A DNA stretch of 64,000 nucleotides from assembly GCA_029204225.1 (NCBI GenBank), contig CM055099.1:49402014-49466013 (forward strand), given 5' to 3'. The position numbers and the translations under genes are program-made. This DNA is from Diphasiastrum complanatum (taxonomy: Eukaryota; Streptophyta; Lycopodiopsida; Lycopodiales; Lycopodiaceae). Shown here piece after piece: positions 28,660 to 40,265 of this stretch (the first letter of the stretch is position 1; each line of letters starts with the position of its first letter). Under the pieces are notes generated by a model. That model saw nothing but the letters and a program-made list of their open reading frames with translations, had not been told where the DNA came from and made no database searches.

Positions 28660-29345
28660 TGTGAAGATTATTAAAATATTATTTTCCTATCTCGAGTTTG
28701 GGGTCATGACCATGATAATTTCCACAAGATTTCATGCTGTACATATAAAGAGGGTGAATTGAGCACATTCCTTCTAGTGTAGCTCGGATTTGAGTTAGAT
28801 AGGTTCAATTGTAATGACATGCAAATGTGTTGATAGCATGCAAAGTCTTATTGTATGCATGCAAGCCACATGCAATCAGTGCATGCAACATGCAAAGTAG
28901 TTTCTGTGATCTACACATGTCTAGGCAATTTTATGAGTTGACATGATGTACATGCACCATACATGCATGCAGTTACACATGTGTATCTCTGGTAGTTGAA
29001 TTAGTTCAGTTAAGTGGACTTTCCATGCAATTCCACTGTCGGAATTCGAGTCTCTCTCATGTAGGAAAAGCTGGGCATGTTTTGCCATATTGTGAATATT
29101 GAGATTTTGGTGTTTTGGACTCATTCTCTCTCTACCCGAGTTTTCTATGTATGATTTTCTCTCTCTACCCAAGAGCAGCCTCTTTTTCCCATACTGAATA
29201 CTTAGAATTATTTCTGACATTCACTTCTCATAGTGAAGAGTTAGATTTTTTCATCAGATGTATGCCATTGTGCTCTTGCCTTAGATTTTTCAAGCATACT
29301 GTTCTTTGATCAATCTTGTGCAATCACAACACCTCAGTAAGATCC
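28660..29345 (+). repeat. Element C: 3' LTR (end approximate)
   Basis: Starts TGTGAAGATTATTAAAATAT after the polypurine tract. It holds a cluster of TGCATGCA/CATGCAA words around 28815-28960. The 3' end lies near 29345-29390, where CACACGTGCT occurs; no partner LTR is available to fix it. Confidence 0.6.
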
Positions 29346-29699
29346 TGTAGGGTGTGTGGTGAAGTTCACACGTGCTAAAAACTTCACAAAAGAAACTCTG
29401 TCTTTCATGAATCAAAACTTGTCACGCTTACTAGCCGACTTCTAGAACATTAGCTGGCTACACGGTGCTCAGCTTAGGTACCCTGATGGTCTCGGAACAC
29501 TAGAACAAAGTGGCAACTCAGCATCGGAGACCAAGCGATATGGTCAGATTGAGCTAGTAGGAATCTATTAGATTTCTTATGCTCAACCTTAAAGAAAAAA
29601 ATCGTTAAGTAATGAGCATCTTGAAAACGGAAGGCCAACAACATGATTTCGGACCTTCACATTTTTTCCCTTTAAATTTTTTCCTTGTGCCTTAAACGA
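29346..29699. other. Non-coding DNA, no family recognised
   Basis: A short GC-richer patch (29440-29550, with GCTTAGGTACCCTGATGGTC) lies in AT-rich DNA. I compared it mentally with plant 5S rRNA and tRNA genes and found no match. Confidence 0.35.
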
Positions 29700-30270
29700 T
29701 TTAAGACACCTTTGCTTTTTTCAGCCTTCTTCACCTTTTTTGTGCCTTCACAAAAAATGCGACACACTGGCTTAGAAACCATTTCTGGACCACCTTCGTC
29801 TTTTTCGCCCCTTTGTGAAAAAGGAGACATAGTGGCCAGAATGCCTTAGAAAACCATTTTAAGACACCTTCGTCTTTTTTTTGCCTTTTTCGTCCCGTCG
29901 CGAAAAAGGAGACAAAGTGGCCAGAATGCCTTAGAAACCATTTTAAGAACATTCACCTTTTTCGCCTTTTTTGCCCCTTCGCAAAAAAAGTTACAAAGTG
30001 GCCAGAATGCCTCAGAAAACATTTTAAGACACCTTCACCTTTTTTGGCTTTTTTGTTGTCTTTAGTCTAAGGCACCTGCTTTTTCGCTGCCTTTAGTCCA
30101 AGACACCTTCGCCTTCTTTGCTGCCTTTAGTCCAAGGCACTTTTCGGCTTTTTCGGCTTTTTTGCCTTCTCCACTGTCTTAAATCTAAGGGCACCTTTAG
30201 GATCTACATACCTTAAGTCTAAGGGTACCTTCAGGATTTGCATACCTTCAATCTAAGGGCACCTTCGGGT
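29700..30270. repeat. Degenerate minisatellite, two unit types
   Basis: Units of about 81-85 bp carry GGCCAGAATGCC (at 29834, 29919 and 30000), followed by CATTTTAAGACACCTTC and CTTTTTCGCC-type T-rich words. An earlier divergent unit starts near 29755. From about 30055 shorter units built on CCTTTAGTCCAAGGCACCT and TCTAAGGGCACCTT continue to 30270. Not coding. Confidence 0.8.
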
Positions 30271-30337
30271 TTTTCGAGTTTTTCGGATTTTTTTGGGTTT
30301 TTGCATTTATGCTACATTGGTAGACCGATGTTCCCAG

Positions 30338-30761
30338 CTTATCATCAACCCTAAAACAGTTGGAGAAACAAATATCCTAAGGCCGCTTACCAACTTTGAT
30401 AGATGCAAAATTGGAGTAAATGACAGCTAAGACATAAGATATTTTCTCTCAACACTTGTAAATATATATACTAGCTAAATCAAACTATGTAAGTATTAAT
30501 TGACTTTTTTTTTTTTTTTTCAATCAGAGTTATCTGTAGCCAGCGTTATTATGCTCAGCAAGCTGAAGTTATTACTTCAAGCCATTGTACTCGCTGTTGA
30601 TATTAATCAGAGTGCAATTTTTGTTTCACTATTGCGTTGTTCATTTGCGTAATCTGTATGAATTCTTCTTGTTGCTGCTAATTGTTGCATTTCCGTTCCT
30701 ACACGCCGTGCTCAAATTCTTGAGCTTCCACTGTCGCTCATGCCCCCACGGTTTTATGACA
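30338..30761 (+). repeat. Element E: probable LTR end (start guessed)
   Basis: Non-coding sequence ending in CA at 30761, immediately before a primer-binding site. The proposed start is the TGTTCCCAGC at about 30338; no second LTR of this type was found, so the start is tentative. Confidence 0.4.
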
Positions 30762-30775
30762 TGGTATTAGAGCGG
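30762..30775 (+). promoter_or_regulatory. Element E: primer-binding site
   Basis: TGGTATTAGAGCGG, one change from the usual Copia TGGTATCAGAGC, located 143 bp upstream of the gag start. Confidence 0.75.
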
Positions 30776-30904
30776 GCATTTTAGTAATCTATATATCTAT
30801 TGTGGATTATCAGTCTTGTTTCTATCAAGACGTCTTACTAGCAAATGCGCAACCAACAATATTTTGATAGTCGTTGTTTCTACCAAAGATCTCGTTCAGC
30901 CAGA

Positions 30905-31790
30905 ATGGATCCATCATCTAGTTCATCTCTCATTGACAAACTCGATGGAGATAACTACCATCTCTGAAAATTCAAGATAAAGGTTATACTTCTAGCCAAA
31001 GAACTGTGGGACATCGTTGATGGCACATAGCTCAAACCAGAAGGTGATGCAACCATCATCACCAAGTGGACAGTGAGAGATGGCAAAGCATTTGCCATGA
31101 TTACTCTCAATATCAAGATCAGCCACATACGTGCTGCTCAAACCGCTAAGGATGCATGGGACATCCTAGCAACTCTTTACAACATCAGAGACATTACTTC
31201 CAAGCTACATCTAAGGAAGAAATTTTTCACCCTCAGAATGTCTAACATAGATAGTGTTTCGAGTCATCTCAACACATTCAAAAATCTTATGGAACAGATG
31301 ACTGCAACTGGCTCAGTCATAGAAGATTCTGATGCACTCATGACTCTATTATCGAGTCTACCTGAAGCCTACAAAAATTGGGTAATGGCAATTTCTACCC
31401 AAGAGCACCTCACTCTATCAAGAGCAATTTTGCTACTCCTACAAGAGGAGATCAGAAGATCAGCTCCCTAGGCTCAGGATCAGATCCTCAAGCTCTGTAT
31501 TAAAAAAATCAGAAGTTTAGATCCAAGAGGTCTACACAGTCAGACTATCATGACAACAAGAGCAATATGCAATGACCTGTATCAAATACACCATCAACTT
31601 CAGAGTCTTCATCCTTCTAGCCAAGACAAAATCTATTCTGTAAAAATTGTAAGAGGACTGGTCACCTTATCAAGGCTTGTAGAATGCTGCAATACAACAA
31701 CAAAAGGAAGCAACAATTCCAATTACAAGCAAATGCTGCTTCCACCAGTCACTCGATCCAACAATAGGATGAAGATGAAGTTGTCTTCTT
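30905..31790 (+). pseudogene. Element E: Copia gag with zinc knuckle
   Basis: ATG at 30905 begins MDPSSSSSLIDKLDGDNYHL, a Tnt1/Retrofit-like gag start. It is followed by a stop, KFKIKVILLAKELWDIVDGT, a second stop, then the long open part 31073-31471 (AQTAKDAWDILATLYN, LHLRKKFFTLRMS, MTLLSSLPEAYKNWVMAIST). A frameshifted segment near 31640 encodes the CCHC knuckle CKNCKRTGHLIKAC. Protease and the rest of pol are missing: at about 31835 the sequence passes straight into another LTR. Confidence 0.85.
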
Positions 31791-31834
31791 GAACAAAGTC
31801 GAAGAACAACAGAATCGATTCCTAGCATTTCGAC

Positions 31835-33097
31835 TGAAGAAACAAAATGTTTCTAGTGCCAAAGCCTTGCTAGATCTCCACTCTGATTTTGAGAAAAGAC
31901 AAAAGAAACGTGAACAATTTTGTGACACACGACACAAAATCGTTTTGCGACACAAAATCATTCTTGCTCCATGAACGACCAAGAAGATCAACCAAGTACC
32001 ATGGGGTACAAATATTTCATCAGATATCATGACATTAGCAAAAGTACTCTAGATCGTGGCTAATCTACCATTCTTGTAATTTACGATTAGTTATATATGT
32101 TTAATCTTTCTAATTTGGAAGTTACACGATGTGACATGAAAAAGTTTGTGAAGTATATACTTTCTGTTTGATGCATGATACAAGTAAGTCAGATAGAAGA
32201 CGAAAAATACAGAATACATGACCGCCTACATGCGAGAAAATTTTGTAGAGGATATGTAGATCCAGAAGTCTGCTAGTAAGCGAGACATTATTCATGAGAA
32301 CACTGTATTTCTCTCATGCCAATGCACTGTGTGGATCTGTTGCACAGTGCTTCAAAAGTCAGAAGATTAATAGATAATATTGTAGTGGTTATGCACATAT
32401 TAATTTGTATGATTGTATGATCTCGAATGAGTATTAGTTTGCTACTATTTGTGTGTCTGATTCACTTGTTTATTCAATTTCGCACTTTGGTTTGATTTGT
32501 TGAATGCTATATTAATCTATTAACGTAGATTAGCAGTGTCTGTCTATACTTTGAAGGATTGTAGGAATGATATAGCCGATAGTGACCAACAATCATATCT
32601 GAATTTTTGACAAACTGATTTTGTTCGCGAATGCTTTCGCTTCGTGTTTCGCTTTGTTTTGCATAGCGATCACTTGCTTATAAGCGTAAATCAATTTCAG
32701 AGCTCACTTAAGTTTCGTTTCATTTCACTTCATTTTGTCTTGTTTTGTTTCGTCTCGTCTCATCTCGTTACAGAGCTTGATTGATCTTTTCGTGAATTCT
32801 TCTCTTTCGTCTAATTTCGATTCGTTTTGTTTCATTTTTTGCGATCTCTATGCTTTCAACATGAATCAATGTCAAAGCTCATTTAAGTTTCGCTTCGCTT
32901 CATTTTTTTTGTTTTTGTCTAGATTTCGTCTCATTTTGTTTCGTTATGTTACAGAGCCTGAGTGATCCAACACAAATTATTCTCGAACAGAAATAATTCG
33001 AGTTTTGCAAAACTGTTCGTGAATCGTTCGAGACTTTTATCAGTTTGTCACTAGAGTTCTAGCTAGAATTTGCATTTTCTTAGTGCAATTTTTTGCA
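31835..33097 (+). repeat. Element D: LTR, about 1263 bp
   Basis: Runs from TGAAGAAACAAAATGTTTC to GCA, just before a primer-binding site. It is homologous along most of its length to the 3' LTR of element F at 44465-45445: shared AAGCTTTGCTAG-like start, CTCTAGATC-TGGCTAATCT, CTAGTAAGCGAGACAT and TTTCTCTCATGCCAA. An unusual T- and CG-rich end carries many TTTCGTTTCG-like words (32640-32960). Confidence 0.8.
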
Positions 33098-33101
33098 TTA
33101 G

Positions 33102-33114
33102 TGGTATCAGAGCC
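33102..33114 (+). promoter_or_regulatory. Element D: primer-binding site
   Basis: TGGTATCAGAGCC, four bases after the LTR end. Canonical Copia initiator-Met tRNA site. Confidence 0.9.
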
Positions 33115-33207
33115 TTAGTCTGACATAGCTGAAAAGCTATCAGATCCAAGAGGTTAAGCATTCAAACAAAGAACCATCAACAAGTGAATAATACAAATTC
33201 AAAAGCA

Positions 33208-33750
33208 ATGGCTTCAATTAACAGCATACAATCCAAGACCTGTACAGTTCTAGATTCATCAGAATCTAACTTCCTAGCATGGAAGGTTAAGACCTCGTTG
33301 ATATTAAAGGGAAAAAGATTATTCCCTTGGGTAAATGGCACCGAGGAGATGCCTACAACAACACACAAAGACCTACGTGAATGGAGGGAGAAGAATGACA
33401 AGGCAGTAGCCTTGTTATCATCATCCATCAAGGGTAGCTTGACTCTTGACTTGACTACACTCTCTAAACCAAAAGAGATGTGGGATACACTACTCACAAG
33501 ATTTCAGACGATCATCATGCAGTCAGATAATGATGCTTGAGGATCAGCTGACAAACTTGTAGTGGGATGGCAAAGACCTCACCTCTTTTGTTAGAAAAAT
33601 GAAGGATCTATTCTTTTCACTACAAAATTTTGGAGCAGAAAATGCAGTGTCAGCAGAGAAGCAGCTCACGTATCTGTTGAGAGCCTTACCAAGATCCTTC
33701 CTGTTACATACCTATGTAACTAGTAGTACTTCAGACCCCTATTAGTCCAT
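33208..33750 (+). pseudogene. Element D: Copia gag N-terminal half
   Basis: From ATG 33208: SIQSKTCTVLDSSESNFLAW, KVKTSLILKGKRLFPWVNGT, REWREKNDKAVALLSSSIKG and KEMWDTLLTRFQ. After one frameshift at about 33535 come NLxWDGKDLTSFVRKMKDLF and KQLTYLLRALPRSFLLHTYV. This is the gag_pre/UBN2 part of a Copia family distinct from A, B and C. Similarity stops at about 33750, where an unrelated repeat begins. Confidence 0.85.
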
Positions 33751-33754
33751 TTAG

Positions 33755-34930
33755 TGTTGGGGGCTACATGGCAAGGTACCCTTAGGATTAAGGGTATGTG
33801 CCCTTGGATAAAGACAGGCAAGTGACTATACCTTAGTCAGAGGTATGGAGTCATGAGACTCTTGGATAAGGGTTACCCTTAGGATTAAGTGTAGGTGCCT
33901 TAGATAAAGGTACTAGTGTCCTTGATTAAGGACAGGTAGGTGTCTATGACTTGGATGGAGGTATGGAACCTAGAAAGGTCTTAGAAAGTCATTGGATAAC
34001 TATATTTCTAAACCTTGGGCCTCAATCTTGAACCATATCACTTTATTGGTCTTGGACCAAAGTATACAAGCACAACTTGGGCAATGGGTCCTAGTAGGAG
34101 GGTGCCCTCCTAAAGGGTCCATTGAGTTTCAAGTTCCACAAGAATAGTAATCAAAGAGTCATAAGTTATGGAAGATGTCTGATGACCTTCCATAAGCCTA
34201 TGAAGGCTCTTGAACTCCTCTAGGCCTCTCTCTTTCTCATTGGATGTGCATGTAGCTCCATAGTGTATCGGAGAGAACTAAATGCCATCTATATAAGAGG
34301 AGTAGGGCGCCCATTGGGAGGGAGAGAGATCTCTTTTGCTTACCTTGCTTAAGCTATAGTGTGGCTACTAGTGTGTAGAGTAATTCTTGTGTGTAGTATG
34401 ATAAGGGTTTAGATCTTGCTTATTGTTGTAAAGCTGACTCGGGTGCATCCAGCGTGCCCTGTAAGACTCAAAGGGGTGACACTCTCTAAGGTCCCAGAGC
34501 AAGTTAGAACGTCAAGGACTGAGCCTCCGACCTGTGGTGAGCCAGTCAAGTAGTCACAAGTCATGAGCTAGCTCTGGAGCTCGAGTCATGGCCTAGTCAG
34601 GAAAGCAAGTTGATTTGGCCGCCAAGACGGCTCTCGGGACCCATGTTTGGGAGCCAAATTGATTCTGCCAGGCTTGCCAGGCTTAATTAGCAAAATAAAA
34701 ACTAAGTCCTAAAAAGCGTGCTTTACCAGAAAGCACTATGTTTCAAACCAGAGGAGGTGCGCCGAATCACATCAGAACTATAGGGGGAGTCTGGCAGACA
34801 AAAACTTGGACAGCTCAACCAACGCCAGGAATCCAGTCGCCAGGTCTCAACTCCCTCTACCAGCACGAGCCAGGCACAATGCCAAGCACGTGTTGGTGGC
34901 CCCGAGACCAGTCAGTTTATGTATGAATGT
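33755..34930 (+). repeat. LTR-like sequence of unassigned family
   Basis: Starts TGTTGGGGGCTACATGG, typical of LTR starts, directly at the break in element D gag. The first 200 bp contain two related units built on GGATAAGGGTTACCCTTAGG-type words. A TATA box (CTATATAAG at about 34289) precedes a purine-rich stretch, as in LTR promoters. The region beyond 34400 is distinctly GC-richer, and an AATAAA occurs near 34946. No partner copy is in the window. Confidence 0.45.
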
Positions 34931-35744
34931 AACCTCTTCCAAATCTAATAAAGTTGATCCTTGGAGATGATTACCATTTCGGTTTCGCCTCCGGGACTGG
35001 TCCAAGTGGAAGGACCCTTACTACAACCTTTTTGCGTCACTGGCGCCTAAGGGTCCCTGTCATCGCCATGGGGGTTGCCACTATCCAATTGGTCAGTTTG
35101 TCTACCACTATGCCTTGGGTTTCATGTGTGGCTTGTCTTTGCCTTTGGTTACCTTTTGGGGACAGATTCTGAGTTGGCTTTCGGGTTGGTTGGGATTCCA
35201 GTTTTCTTAAGTCTGAATGGTTAAGCTTGTTACATTTCTGAGTTGGCTTTTACATAAGCGCATGATGGATGAATGTTAGATTTAAGTGCGTGTTGGGGAA
35301 ACCGCTCAAGTCCCAGCGCCCTTTGAGGCGCCGGCGCAACACTTATGGTATGAGACATAAGTAGGGTTTGGATCTTGAGTAAACTATGGTTTGTTGTGAT
35401 ATGCTTTTGATCTGTTTATGGTTAGCAAGGGGGTGCTAGATAGGTCTTGCTTGGAGCTTAGATCTAGCTATGGTTGGGTGGTGAATACTTGAGGCCAGTT
35501 TGTTATCTTCCTATATGTTTAAGAGTAGGGACATAGGTGGAGGAGAGATCCTTACTTGTAGGTGGAGGCATCCTAGGTTGGAGTTGGAGAAGCATCTTGG
35601 AGCTTGCAGGTTGCTTGGAGGACATTTGGAGGCTCTATCTTGGATTTGGAGGACTTTCTCCTTTTTACTTGTTAAAGTGGTATCCGAGTTAGACAAAGGA
35701 TGGTAACCTTTCTAGACTTCTTTAAGTTCTATTAAGATCACCAA
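34931..35744. other. GC-richer non-coding DNA
   Basis: No recognised protein. Near 35040 and 35330 there are GGCGCC-containing stretches (CACTGGCGCCTAAGGGTCC), which faintly recall Lys-tRNA-type primer sites. There is no LTR end next to them, so I do not call one. Confidence 0.3.
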
Positions 35745-36925
35745 TTAAATTTTTTTGGAGAAGATTATTGGCTTTCCAGGAAGCTTGTAGTTGGAGTTCC
35801 CAATGAATCTATTCTTCTTAAGAAAAGAGTAGTGATCCTTATAGAATTGTTTAGGGACTGATTTTTTGACCATGGTTTGAGATTTTTGAACAAAGTATAG
35901 GTTTTGTTTCAAATACTTGAAAATCAACTTAATAACTTTTTTTGGACTCACTCTTAACCCAAATAATCTCACTCTTGATATTTGGATTGAATTTGATTCG
36001 ATTTGACAACACTATACCATAAATTCTCACAAGAAAAAAGGATCTACACTAGATCACATAAACTTGACATGTATACTTGACACAAAGATCAGATCCAATC
36101 ACCCTTTTTGGAATCCCTCTTGACCCAAAGAATCTCACTCTTGAGATTTAGAATGGACATGAAATGGTTTGATAACAATCCATGTCAATAATTTTCACCA
36201 AGCATAAAATTTAGACATCTAGAGATTCACAAAGATCCCAACCATGCATGAACACTCAAATATGGACTCCTCCCTGTTCTAGACTCCAAATGGGATCACA
36301 ACTTGACCCTCACACTCTCACAAAGAAAGTTGAATAGAGGTTATTTGATTTTTATACATATAATGTCAAAAGTTTGCTCAAAAAATTGAATTCATTCACC
36401 CCTATTGGACTCCACCAAGTACCAATGACTCTACATCTTTAGAGTTGGAATGAAATTCAAATTTTCAGAAATGTGCTACTTCTCTCTCACTAAGATATGT
36501 GCTTACAAAGAGCTAATTCCACTTAGCAAAATTTGATCACAATGAAGAAGACAAATTTTCCACCAAAGTCAAGAATTGAGCTACTAGTTCTTGCCCTCTA
36601 CAAAGGAAGGAAGAATTGAAAATTTTGGATCAACCACAACGCATATGCCTCACTCACCCTTATGACTTTAATTCAAGCCAAAAAAACACACTCACACACT
36701 TGAGTAGGGTTGAACAGTTTGACCTGGATATCAAATTTTTCTCCTAGTACTTGCCAACAATTCTTATCACCTTGTATAGGTAGATTTTGCCTTTATGAGT
36801 ATTTGTGCTTTAGAGATTCACTAAGATTTTACTTGGAGGACTAATCCAAGAGTGTCTTCTAGCATTTAGATGCTTCTAGACTCAGCCCTTTCACTTCTAA
36901 ACAAATCTAGAATGAAGGTATAATG
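35745..36925 (-). other. Leader-like AT-rich DNA
   Basis: Resembles in composition and wording the untranslated leaders of the minus-strand Copia elements (CACTCTTGA, TCACAAAGA, AACTTGAC). A segment around 35951 (CCAAATAATCTCACTCTTGA) recurs at about 36121 (CCAAAGAATCTCACTCTTGA). No frame with known motifs; no primer-binding site seen. Confidence 0.35.
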
Positions 36926-37092
36926 GGTTTCCTCCTCCTCTTGAATAGCATCTCAAAAGCTATTCTTCCATCCAATATAGCACTCGGCCACCTATTGCGT
37001 AGAAAGTTAGCACACAATAAGGCTTGATCCCAAAATGGTTTAGGAAGATTAGCACTAAACCTCATAGCTTTGGCACCTTCCAACAATACAAA
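36926..37092 (-). pseudogene. Element N: Copia integrase C-terminal scrap
   Basis: Minus strand encodes AKAMRFSANLPKPFWDQALL, CANFLRNRWPSAILDGR and FEMLFKRRR. It lies on the wrong side of the reverse transcriptase fragment for a colinear element. Confidence 0.75.
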
Positions 37093-37094
37093 AG

Positions 37095-37815
37095 CTTAGA
37101 TCTGGTCTTGTGATGGTTAGATATATAAGTCAACCAACTAGCTTTCTATAGAGAGTAATGTCCTCAAAGGAGCTTTCATTACCTCTTATAATTAGCTTTA
37201 CATAGGAGTAATCTTTCATTACTCCATAGGTGTATCACAACACTTTGCTTCTACTATATGAAATCATCTTAGAATAAAAGTAGCATACTTCTCTTGACAA
37301 ATGAAAGTAGATTGAGAATATCTAATCACTTCTATTCCTAAAATGTAATGCAAATGACAAAGATCATGCATCTCAAACTCCTTCATGAGAGCACTCTTGA
37401 TATCATCAACATCTTGATTGTTTCCACCAGTCAAGATGATATCATCCACATAGATTAGCAAGATAGTAACATCATTTCCAGCAAATCTAAAATATAATAA
37501 ATGATCATACTCACTCATAACAAAATTTTGAGAGATTAATAATGTATTAAGCTTGGCATACCAACAACTTGGTGCTTGCTTAAAACCATACAAACTCTTT
37601 TGTAGAAGACACACATGATTTGGCTTTGTAGGTGAAATGTAGCTCTCAAATTACTCCATGTACACTTCCTCCTCAAGGTCACCATTCAAAAAAGCATTTG
37701 TAATGCCCATTTGCCATAGATCCCATCCAAAAAGAGTAGCAAGAGAGATGATGTCCTAAATGCTAACCATCTTTGCCACGGGTGCAAAGGTCTCATCATA
37801 ATCAATTAGTGCAAG
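37095..37815 (-). pseudogene. Element N: Copia reverse transcriptase fragment
   Basis: The open frame 37614-37264 reads LLQKSLYGFKQAPSCWYAKL, YVDD in ILLIYVDDIILTGG, HDLCHLHYILGIEV and FICQEKYATFILR. Flanking sequence continues upstream to FAPVAKMV (37790) and downstream to about 37095. Very similar to element A. No RNase H follows. Confidence 0.85.
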
Positions 37816-37821
37816 AGGGAG

Positions 37822-38027
37822 TGTGAGAAATTGTCAACTAGTTTGATATTCTGGTCATATTTGTTGATTTGGTTATATTAGTCTAAAAGCATTTTAATTA
37901 CCACTTTTAGAAAGTGAGGGAAAGTAGAAAGTCAAGTTTTGACACATTCAAATATGAATGTTAGATACATTGAATTTAGTCCACATTAATGATAGGGTTT
38001 TAATTATGGAAGAAAATCAAGCTCATT
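37822..38027 (+). repeat. Truncated A/M-type LTR, plus orientation
   Basis: GAGGGAGTGTGAGAAATTGTCAAC is a polypurine tract plus LTR start reading on the plus strand, immediately after minus-strand element N. It matches the first 200 bp of the M LTR (shared TAGAAAGTGAGGGAAAGTAG and CCACATTAATGATAGGG). It is cut at 38027 by the F-family LTR. Confidence 0.8.
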
Positions 38028-38486
38028 AATGATGAAGAAACAAAGTGTTTCGAGCCACAAAGCTTTGCTAGCTTTCGAGCTCAAGTCTACGGAAACACAA
38101 GGGAGCATCCCAGACACGATTACTAGAGCTTTGAAGACTGAAGGCCCGAAGATGACAATAAAATGTTCGTTGACTAGAGGCCACTTGAACACAAAAGAAA
38201 AATGTTCGTGGACCCAAGACAACCTAATGACAAGGCCAAAGAGGGAGAAGAAGACACGAAGACCCAAGGGGCGGCGGGTCTCCACGTGTCAAAGTACAAA
38301 GGAGATTGTGAAAGTACAAGGAGAACATCATCCTCCAGAGACTAACAGGATACCGTTGGAACGTGCCTAATCAGCCATTTTTGTAATCTCTTGATCAACT
38401 AATTGTGTCCTCCTCTCTATACACATGAAGATCGTAAATATTGATTATGTAGATGCAAAGAGAATTCCTTCTCCTCTCTTGGATAG
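38028..38486 (+). repeat. Element F: remnant 5' LTR
   Basis: GATGAAGAAACAAAGTG and CACAAAGCTTTGCTAGCTTTC match the start of the 3' LTR at 44465. Later words (GCCATTTTTGTAATCTCTTG) match its 44.8-kb part. It is far shorter than the 1263-bp D LTR, so it is internally deleted. Confidence 0.65.
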
Positions 38487-38915
38487 TTTTTGGGGATGTT
38501 GCCGCCACATAGTTCAGTGTTGCTCATATGTGCTTTGATACTCATTCCCAGCTACACGTGGATATTGCTCCGATGCTTGCTACTGATGTTGCGGATCCTG
38601 TTCCTCATTCCAGTGCATTTCTTCTATTCCTCACTTCTGCACCTGGTGTGTACTTTGGGATTACACTTGCGGCCAGTTCCGATGGGTCATCCGATTCTCC
38701 ATCCGTTTTTGGTGTATCCTATGATGGATTGTTCTACCTTCTCGGGCTTTTTGGATACCTTGGTGCTCCAAAAGCTTATTACCCGGGCCAGTTCTCATTT
38801 ACAGCATGTTCAGCAGCGTTATCAGACCTCAGTTGATCGTCACCGCCGCCATGTTTGAGTGTATCCATTGCCACAAGAAGGGTTATGCAACCATGGATTG
38901 CTACCAGAATTTGAG
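38487..38915 (+). pseudogene. Element F: gag remnant with altered zinc knuckle
   Basis: Overlapping frames with no firm family match up to about 38840. Then, in another frame, CIHCHKKGYATMDC appears, which is a CCHC knuckle with the His position replaced by Tyr. The HVQQRYQTSVDRHRRHV-like residues just upstream are plausible nucleocapsid. Capsid is not recognisable. Confidence 0.5.
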
Positions 38916-39044
38916 CACAATAATAGTTTTTCCTATGTCAAAGAGCCAGAAAGCTTGAAGATGGGCGAAAAAAGGTTGAACAATGGAAATTTGACGGCCT
39001 ATCTATGTACACACGTGTGTGTAGCATCAATATCTGACACACAA

Positions 39045-40265
39045 GAGGTAATCCTTGATTCAGGAGCAACCTCTCACTTCATCATGTCCAGACAAATAAT
39101 GGTTGTTTTTGGCCATTTGGACACAGATCAAAACACTGAGTGAATGGTATTGGTTCGTTATGGCTCAACACAAACGACAAAGACCGATGACTAGATGATG
39201 TTCTATTCATGCCCACACTGTAGCAAAATTTGCTATCAGTCGCAAGAATAGCAGATGCTGGGATGCGCGTGACATTTTCAGAAGAAATATGCAACCTTGT
39301 TGATGCCAACACTAGTACGTTGATCACGCAAGGAAGATGCAAAGGCAACTTGCATCATTTGAAGGTACGCCTACCAACAGATCAAGCACATCAAGCTCAT
39401 GATTTTGCAGATGTTCTATGGCACATGCAACCATGCTACATGAACTCAATGGCATTGTATCAAGCAAGCCAACATGGAGCTATCATAGGAGTAAGCATCA
39501 TGGAACCACTTTGACAACCTGTGGCGCGTGCATAAAGGGGAAGGTGTCCTGAACTCCATTCACCAGAGACTCCTACAAAACAACAAAGATTCTAGAGCTG
39601 GTACATTCGGACATTTGTGGACCTTTCAATGTGATCTCAGTAGGAGGCTCGAGATATCATATTACCTTCATTGCCAAATACAATAAGTTCACTCGAGTCT
39701 ACTTCATACACAACAAATCAAATGCACTCGACAAGCTCACAGAATATGTGAACTGGGCAAAAAGATGCATAGGAAACAAGGTGAAATAGATCAAAACAGA
39801 TTATGATGGAGAGTACATCTCGAACCGATTAACTGATTTCTACAATGATCGAGAAATCCTTCACAGAAGGACTGCATCCTATACACTGCGGCACAGTGGT
39901 GTTGCTGAAAGAAAGAGTAGGACTCTCATGGAAGCCGCAAGGTGCATGATGGCCTATTAGAAGGCACCAAGGGTGCTATGGACTGAAGCAGTAGCTACAA
40001 TTGCCTACATCCAAAACATGACAGGCAAATCAGATGTTCTACACATGACACCACACAAACTATGGTGGAGTAGAAAATCCAATCTAACACATATTCGGAT
40101 TTTTGGCTGTGCAGCTTATGCACATCTTCCTGATAAGCTTTGGAAGAGACTTAATGAGAAAGTCGAGTTAGGATATCTCATCGGGTATGACAATCATTCG
40201 TCATACTATAGGATTTACATGCCAGAGACAAATCTAGTGAAGACTATTAGAGACATTGAGTTCGA
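39045..40265 (+). pseudogene. Element F, first pol segment: protease and integrase
   Basis: Protease active site VILDSGATSHFIMSRQIM (39048 onward). Pre-integrase follows: VTFSEEICNLVDANTSTLIT, LHHLKVRLPTDQ, WHMQPCYMNSMALYQ. Integrase: ELVHSDICGPFNVIS, VKxIKTDYDGEYISNRLTDF, HSGVAERKSRTLMEAARCMM, APRVLWTEAVATIAYIQNM, HIRIFGCAAYAHLPDKLWKR and GYLIGYDNHSSYYRIYMPET. The DDE positions can be read, with several stops and frameshifts between them. This family differs from A, B and C. Confidence 0.85.

Noticed and set aside
29430-29580. Possible 5S rRNA or tRNA gene in the GC-richer patch
   Set aside because: No match to plant 5S internal control boxes or tRNA A/B boxes in correct spacing that I could find.
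34738-34926. 62-codon frame (MFQTRGGAPNHIRT...) as a small gene
   Set aside because: Lies in LTR-like sequence, no family match, and a single short frame in GC-richer DNA is weak evidence.
35030-35060. TGGCGCC as a Lys-tRNA-type primer-binding site
   Set aside because: No LTR end lies directly upstream and the following bases do not match the tRNA 3' end.
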